A stretch of 64,000 nt of DNA from Amycolatopsis orientalis DSM 43388 (GTDB taxonomy: Bacteria; Actinomycetota; Actinomycetes; Mycobacteriales; Pseudonocardiaceae), in the NCBI RefSeq assembly GCF_000411975.1, contig NZ_ASXG01000154.1, positions 1 through 64,000 of the forward strand. Direction: 5' to 3'. The notes below the pieces were generated by a model that was given only the letters and a program-made list of their open reading frames with translations, did not search any database and was not told where the DNA came from. The stretch's first letter is position 1, and each line of letters starts with the position of its first letter. The translations under genes and the position numbers were made by a program. This document shows positions 60,461 through 64,000 of the stretch, in pieces.

Positions 60461-61555
60461 TCAGCGCGTGCCGGAGATCTTGGCGCTGCCGAGCACGAGG
60501 TCGCCAGCATCATCGTCTCGCCGATAAAGGACAACTACCTGGCCGGGGGCCACGCCGCGCAACGACTCGCGCAGTTGGATGGAGACTCGCCCGTCTTCAT
60601 CCACTTCGGCGACCGCATCGGCAATGCCCCCGTGAGCGCGAACCTGAACAGTGCACTCGGTCGGCCCGTCCAAGGCTCGCCCGCTCGGCCAGATGGCCCG
60701 GTCCGCTTCGATGGCCTGGACGCCGAGGTCCGCCGACGAGCCGACCTTCACCGTGCCCGAAACAGGTTCGAGCGAAAGGACGTACCGCGGTCGCCCGTCA
60801 GCGGCCGGCGCGTCGATGCCGAGACCCTTCCGCTGGCCCACGGTGAATCCGTGGACGCCGGTGTGACGCCCGAGCACTGCACCAGTCTCTGCATCGACGA
60901 GTTCGCCCGGACGCTCGCCCAACCGCTTCTCCAAGAACTTCTTGGTGTCGCCGTCCGGGATGAAGCAGATGTCGTGACTGTCCGGCTTCCGCGCGACGGA
61001 AAGCCCGCGCCGCTCCGCCTCCGCGCGCACATCCGACTTCCACGAATCGCCCAGCGGAAACATCGCATGACGCAACTGCTCTGGCTGCAATGAAGCCAGC
61101 ACATACGACTGGTCCTTGCCCTCGTCCGCGCTCCGGCGAAGTTCCAACTCGCCGTCCACAGTCGCGAGCCGCGCATAGTGGCCGGTCGCAACGGCGTCGA
61201 AGCCGAGAGCGAGTGCCTTCTCGAGCAGAGCCTCGAACTTGATCTTCTCGTTGCAGGTCACGCAAGGGTTCGGCGTGCGCCCGGCGGCGTATTCGCCAAC
61301 GAAGGTCTCGACGACCTCCTCAGTGAAGCGCTCCGCGAAATCCCAGATGTAGAAGGGGATGCCGAGAATGTCCGCGGCCCGGCGGGCGTCGTGCGAGTCC
61401 TCAATCGTGCAGCAGCCGCGGGAACCTGTCCGCAGCGTGCCAGGTTGGGCCGAAAGCGCCAGGTGCACTCCGACGACGTCGTGGCCGGCGTCCACTGCGC
61501 GCGCAGCGGCGACGGCCGAATCGACTCCTCCGCTCATTGCGGCCAGTACCCGCAT
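60461..61555 (-). CDS. mnmA: tRNA-specific 2-thiouridylase MnmA
   Basis: 364-aa enzyme that thiolates U34 of Lys, Glu and Gln tRNAs with ATP and persulfide sulfur. The PP-loop MSGGVDSAVAAARAVDAG is at the N-terminus. The two catalytic Cys are in TPNPCVTCNEKIKFEALLEKAL and in the later motif SHDICFIPDGDTKKFL. ATG 61555 lies just after the cysteine desulfurase gene (3-bp gap), following GAGGTG within its 3' end. The pair forms an operon like trmU-iscS of M. tuberculosis. It is convergent with the DUF222 gene. Confidence 0.97.
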   Translation of the reverse strand: MRVLAAMSGGVDSAVAAARAVDAGHDVVGVHLALSAQPGTLRTGSRGCCTIEDSHDARRAADILGIPFYIWDFAERFTEEVVETFVGEYAAGRTPNPCVTCNEKIKFEALLEKALALGFDAVATGHYARLATVDGELELRRSADEGKDQSYVLASLQPEQLRHAMFPLGDSWKSDVRAEAERRGLSVARKPDSHDICFIPDGDTKKFLEKRLGERPGELVDAETGAVLGRHTGVHGFTVGQRKGLGIDAPAADGRPRYVLSLEPVSGTVKVGSSADLGVQAIEADRAIWPSGRALDGPTECTVQVRAHGGIADAVAEVDEDGRVSIQLRESLRGVAPGQVVVLYRRDDDAGDLVLGSAKISGTR

Positions 61556-61558
61556 TGC

Positions 61559-62755
61559 TTACACCTCTTGCTTCTGGGTCTGCTTGCGCATGCCGGCGAG
61601 ACCGGCCTGTCGGGCGCGGGTGACGACGCCACCGATCTCGCGTGCCAGGGTGTGCACATCGTCCAGTGTTGACGTGTGGCCAAGCGAGAACCGGAGCGAA
61701 CCGCGCGCTGCGGCGGCGTCTGCCCCCATTGCCAGGAGGACGTGACTTGGCTGCGCGACACCCGCCGTGCACGCCGAGCCGGTCGAGCACTCGATGCCTT
61801 TGGCGTCCAAGAGCATCAGCAGGCTGTCGCCCGCACAGCCGGGGAAAGTGAAGTGAGCGTGGCTCGGCAGACGCTCTCCGTCGCGACCATTCAGGATCGC
61901 GTCTGGGACCTCGCGAAGGACCGCAGCGACGAGTTCGTCGCGCAGCTTCTCGACGCGGTCGGCGTACTCCGCGCGTCCGCTGATGGCCGCCTGCACCGCA
62001 GCGGCGAAACCGGCGATCGCCGGGACGTCGAGAGTGCCCGAGCGAACGCTGCGTTCCTGGCCACCGCCGTGGAGGACCGGGACGCAGGAGGTGTCGCGGT
62101 CAAGAAGAAGCGCGCCCACACCGTACGGACCGCCAAGCTTATGACCGGTCAGCGTAAGTGCGGCTGCGCCGGAGGCGGTGAAGTCGACGGGAACTGCGCC
62201 GACCGCCTGGACGGCGTCGGTGTGCAGGGGAACCCCGTATTCGTTGCAGACCTCAGCGAGCGTGGCGATCGGGTTGACAGTGCCGACCTCGTTGTTCGCC
62301 CACATCACAGTCGCCAAGGCGACAGTCTCCGGTGCCGCATCAATCGCGGCGCGCAGCGTTTCCGGCGATACTCGGCCCTGGTCGTCGACTTCGAGCCAGG
62401 TGATTTCGGCTCCGGAGTGCTGCTCCAGCCACTCCACCGTGTCGAGGACGGCGTGATGCTCGACCGTGCTGCAAAGGATGCGCCGCCGAGCCGAGTCCTC
62501 GCCGTGGCGGGCCCAAAAGATGCCCTTGACCGCGAGGTTGTCACTCTCCGTACCGCCGCCGGTGAAGATAACTTCCGATGGTCGCGCGCCCAAAGCAGCG
62601 GCGATCACTTCGCGCGCTTCCTCGACGGCACGCCGAGCTCGCCGACCCGAAGAATGCAACGCGGAAGCGTTGCCCACGGTGGACAAAGCCTCAGTCATCG
62701 CCGCAATGGCTTCGGGCAGCATCGGTGTCGTTGCCGCATGGTCGAGATAGGTCAT
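61559..62755 (-). CDS. Cysteine desulfurase (IscS/NifS family)
   Basis: 398-aa PLP enzyme that converts cysteine to alanine and gives persulfide sulfur to tRNA thiolation (MnmA) and probably other acceptors. It starts YLDHAATTPML, as do most relatives. The PLP Lys is in TLTGHKLGGPYGVG, the His in CSTVEHHAVL, and the catalytic Cys in IECSTGSACTAG. ATG 62755 lies 9 nt after a TACCCT word, with no ribosome site. The frame extends upstream but the family begins here. Naming it iscS rather than nifS is a matter of convention. Confidence 0.95.
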   Translation of the reverse strand: MTYLDHAATTPMLPEAIAAMTEALSTVGNASALHSSGRRARRAVEEAREVIAAALGARPSEVIFTGGGTESDNLAVKGIFWARHGEDSARRRILCSTVEHHAVLDTVEWLEQHSGAEITWLEVDDQGRVSPETLRAAIDAAPETVALATVMWANNEVGTVNPIATLAEVCNEYGVPLHTDAVQAVGAVPVDFTASGAAALTLTGHKLGGPYGVGALLLDRDTSCVPVLHGGGQERSVRSGTLDVPAIAGFAAAVQAAISGRAEYADRVEKLRDELVAAVLREVPDAILNGRDGERLPSHAHFTFPGCAGDSLLMLLDAKGIECSTGSACTAGVAQPSHVLLAMGADAAAARGSLRFSLGHTSTLDDVHTLAREIGGVVTRARQAGLAGMRKQTQKQEV

Positions 62756-62819
62756 CGCTCTATCAGGGTAGACCGATGCGGCCTGTGACGAAGCTCGCCC
62801 CAGGCCGCGGAGTGGCACG

Positions 62820-64000
62820 TCACACCTGTTTCGGCCACCTGCTCGTGAGTCGGACGCCGAGCAGCGCCAGCAGGACGAGGGCGATACTGAGCAGTCCCAT
62901 CGCGGCGGAAGGATGAGCCGCCGACGCAACGGCGGCCAGAAGCACCCCGCCGAGGCCGATGAGCAGCGCTGATCCGACCCAGTCGGCGAGCTGCATGGCG
63001 GATGTGTTGAACCCGCGCTCCCCCTCCGGCGAGTAGCGCAGCAGGAGGACCGAGATGGCGGGCATCGCGATTCCCATCCCCGCGCCGCCGACCGCGCAGA
63101 CCACGAAGGCCACCCAGGCCGGGAACCACGGTTGCGCGACAAAACCGAAGCCGACCAGCCCGACGGCGACGAGCGCGAAGCCAGTCCGCAGCGATGCCTC
63201 GCGGGACCAGTCGAGGAACCGGCCTTGGAGCGCTGAGGCGGCGGACCAGCCGAGCGCCGTGATGGTCAGCGGCAGACCGGCGAGCGCGGGGCTGTAACCG
63301 TGGACGGCGGTCATGGTCAACGGGAGGTACGCCTCCATGCCCGCATATGCGCCGGCGATCAGGGCTCGGGAGGCGACCACCGTCGGCAGACCAGGACGAG
63401 AGGTCATGGTTCCGGTGGGCAGGAGCTTGCGCAGTGCGACGGCCAGTGCGACAAGGCCCGAAGCCCCGTATGCGACCGCGGCAGGCGACGGGTGCTGCGC
63501 GGCCCAGCTCAGGGCAGCGACTCCGAGAGCAGCCACCACAGCAGCGATCACCCCCGCGCGGCGGCTAGCCGGCAGCAGTGCATGGGCTGGCAAGCGGCGA
63601 GTGATCTTGTAAAGGAGAACCATGCCGACCCCGACCAGCGGAAGCAGCCCGAGGAAGACCCATCGCCAGCCCACGGTCACCGTCACCACACCGGCGACAG
63701 AGGGGCCGATGACCGCCGGGAGCACCCAAGCGGCCGCGTTGGCCGCATAGATGACGGGACGTTCGCGGTCGGTGAACGTCAGGGCGATCAGCAGCGAGAC
63801 GGACACCAGGAGAAAGCCCGAGCCGAAGCCCTGCAGTGCGCGGCCGACCAGAAGCATCGGCATCGTGGTGGCAATGCCGGCGACAGCTAGTCCTGCGGCA
63901 AACAGCGCCGGCCCGACCAGGAGTGCCGGTGCTGGACCTCGACGGTCGCCCAGTCGTCCGGACAAGACCGTGGCGACCACGCTGGCCACCAGGAACGTGG
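62820..64000 (-). CDS. MFS transporter (partial, 5' end off window)
   Basis: About 390 visible residues of a major-facilitator permease. The loop 2-3 motif GRLGDRRGP and helix RALQGFGSGFLLVSVSLLIAL are seen near the visible start. Further pairs of hydrophobic helices follow, with the proline-rich AMPAISVLLLRYSPEGERG turn after. At least eleven helices are visible; the first is cut by the window edge. Drug or metabolite efflux is likely but the substrate is unknown. The stop at 62820 lies 65 bp past the desulfurase start on the same strand. Confidence 0.9.
   Translation of the reverse strand, partial: TFLVASVVATVLSGRLGDRRGPAPALLVGPALFAAGLAVAGIATTMPMLLVGRALQGFGSGFLLVSVSLLIALTFTDRERPVIYAANAAAWVLPAVIGPSVAGVVTVTVGWRWVFLGLLPLVGVGMVLLYKITRRLPAHALLPASRRAGVIAAVVAALGVAALSWAAQHPSPAAVAYGASGLVALAVALRKLLPTGTMTSRPGLPTVVASRALIAGAYAGMEAYLPLTMTAVHGYSPALAGLPLTITALGWSAASALQGRFLDWSREASLRTGFALVAVGLVGFGFVAQPWFPAWVAFVVCAVGGAGMGIAMPAISVLLLRYSPEGERGFNTSAMQLADWVGSALLIGLGGVLLAAVASAAHPSAAMGLLSIALVLLALLGVRLTSRWPKQV

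Overview
The window is high-GC chromosomal DNA from an actinobacterium, most likely of the Pseudonocardiales and probably Amycolatopsis-like. The evidence is strong GC bias at third codon positions, an HU protein with a long Lys/Ala tail, an NdgR-type IclR regulator divergent from leuCD, a DUF397 protein, DUF222/HNH and PASTA lipoproteins, and many apparently leaderless genes. From memory, the backbone follows the Mycobacterium tuberculosis block from hupB-leuD-leuC through tRNA-Glu/tRNA-Gln, the FAH-family gene, leuB, serA, ilvC-ilvN-ilvB, gatB, gatA, gatC, an ACT protein, ligA and a MetE-like gene to mnmA and iscS. No phage, transposase, CRISPR array or secondary-metabolite cluster was seen.

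Layout. 1-5.3 kb: a partial HU gene, a 1.2-kb G-rich non-coding stretch, ndgR/leuCD and a second HU gene. The two HU genes are inverted and nearly identical over about 95 bp. 5.9-9.0 kb: an OpuA/ProU-type compatible-solute ABC operon. 9.1-15.1 kb: MarR, a TetR/FAD-monooxygenase divergon, two tRNAs, a HAD phosphatase, a C-rich non-coding stretch and a second FAD monooxygenase. 15.6-23.4 kb: FAH hydrolase, citramalate synthase with a leader-peptide attenuator, an iron/siderophore-type ABC operon, and leuB. 23.7-28.9 kb: a large secreted subtilisin-like protease and serA. 29-35.8 kb: an accessory stretch with a decayed tetR, a DUF1345 membrane protein, an ankyrin protein, a double SnoaL protein, a MerR-HEAT regulator with a HEAT partner, and DUF397. 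35.9-42.2 kb: ilvC-ilvN-ilvB (with an attenuator leader), a PH-type membrane protein and ilvD. 42.8-46.9 kb: DoxX, a 2-hydroxyacid dehydrogenase, a glucose-dehydrogenase-like lipoprotein and a membrane protein. 46.9-64 kb: gatBAC, ACT, PASTA lipoprotein, GNAT, ligA, MetE-like, LURP-one-like, a metallo-beta-lactamase-fold enzyme, GNAT, DUF222/HNH, mnmA, cysteine desulfurase and a partial MFS transporter.

How the genes work together. leuCD, leuB, cimA, ilvBNC and ilvD supply most of the branched-chain amino-acid pathway, including the threonine-independent (citramalate) entry to isoleucine. cimA and ilvB each carry a short upstream ORF with Ile/Val/Leu codons followed by a hairpin and a terminator with a U-run, so both look controlled by transcription attenuation. 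leuCD looks controlled by the divergent IclR regulator. gatBAC supplies Gln-tRNA by transamidation next to a tRNA-Gln gene, and mnmA with the cysteine desulfurase makes 2-thiouridine.

The most unusual feature is a family of short palindromes, with perfect form TTCGCCGCTCAACGGCGAA. I count roughly 55-60 copies. They occur almost only between genes, only from about 15 to 52 kb, in clusters of up to a dozen. In three genes the stop codon lies in the loop of an element, one cluster has grown into a 59-bp tandem repeat, and one cluster runs in frame into the start of an ABC permease. I do not recognise this family.
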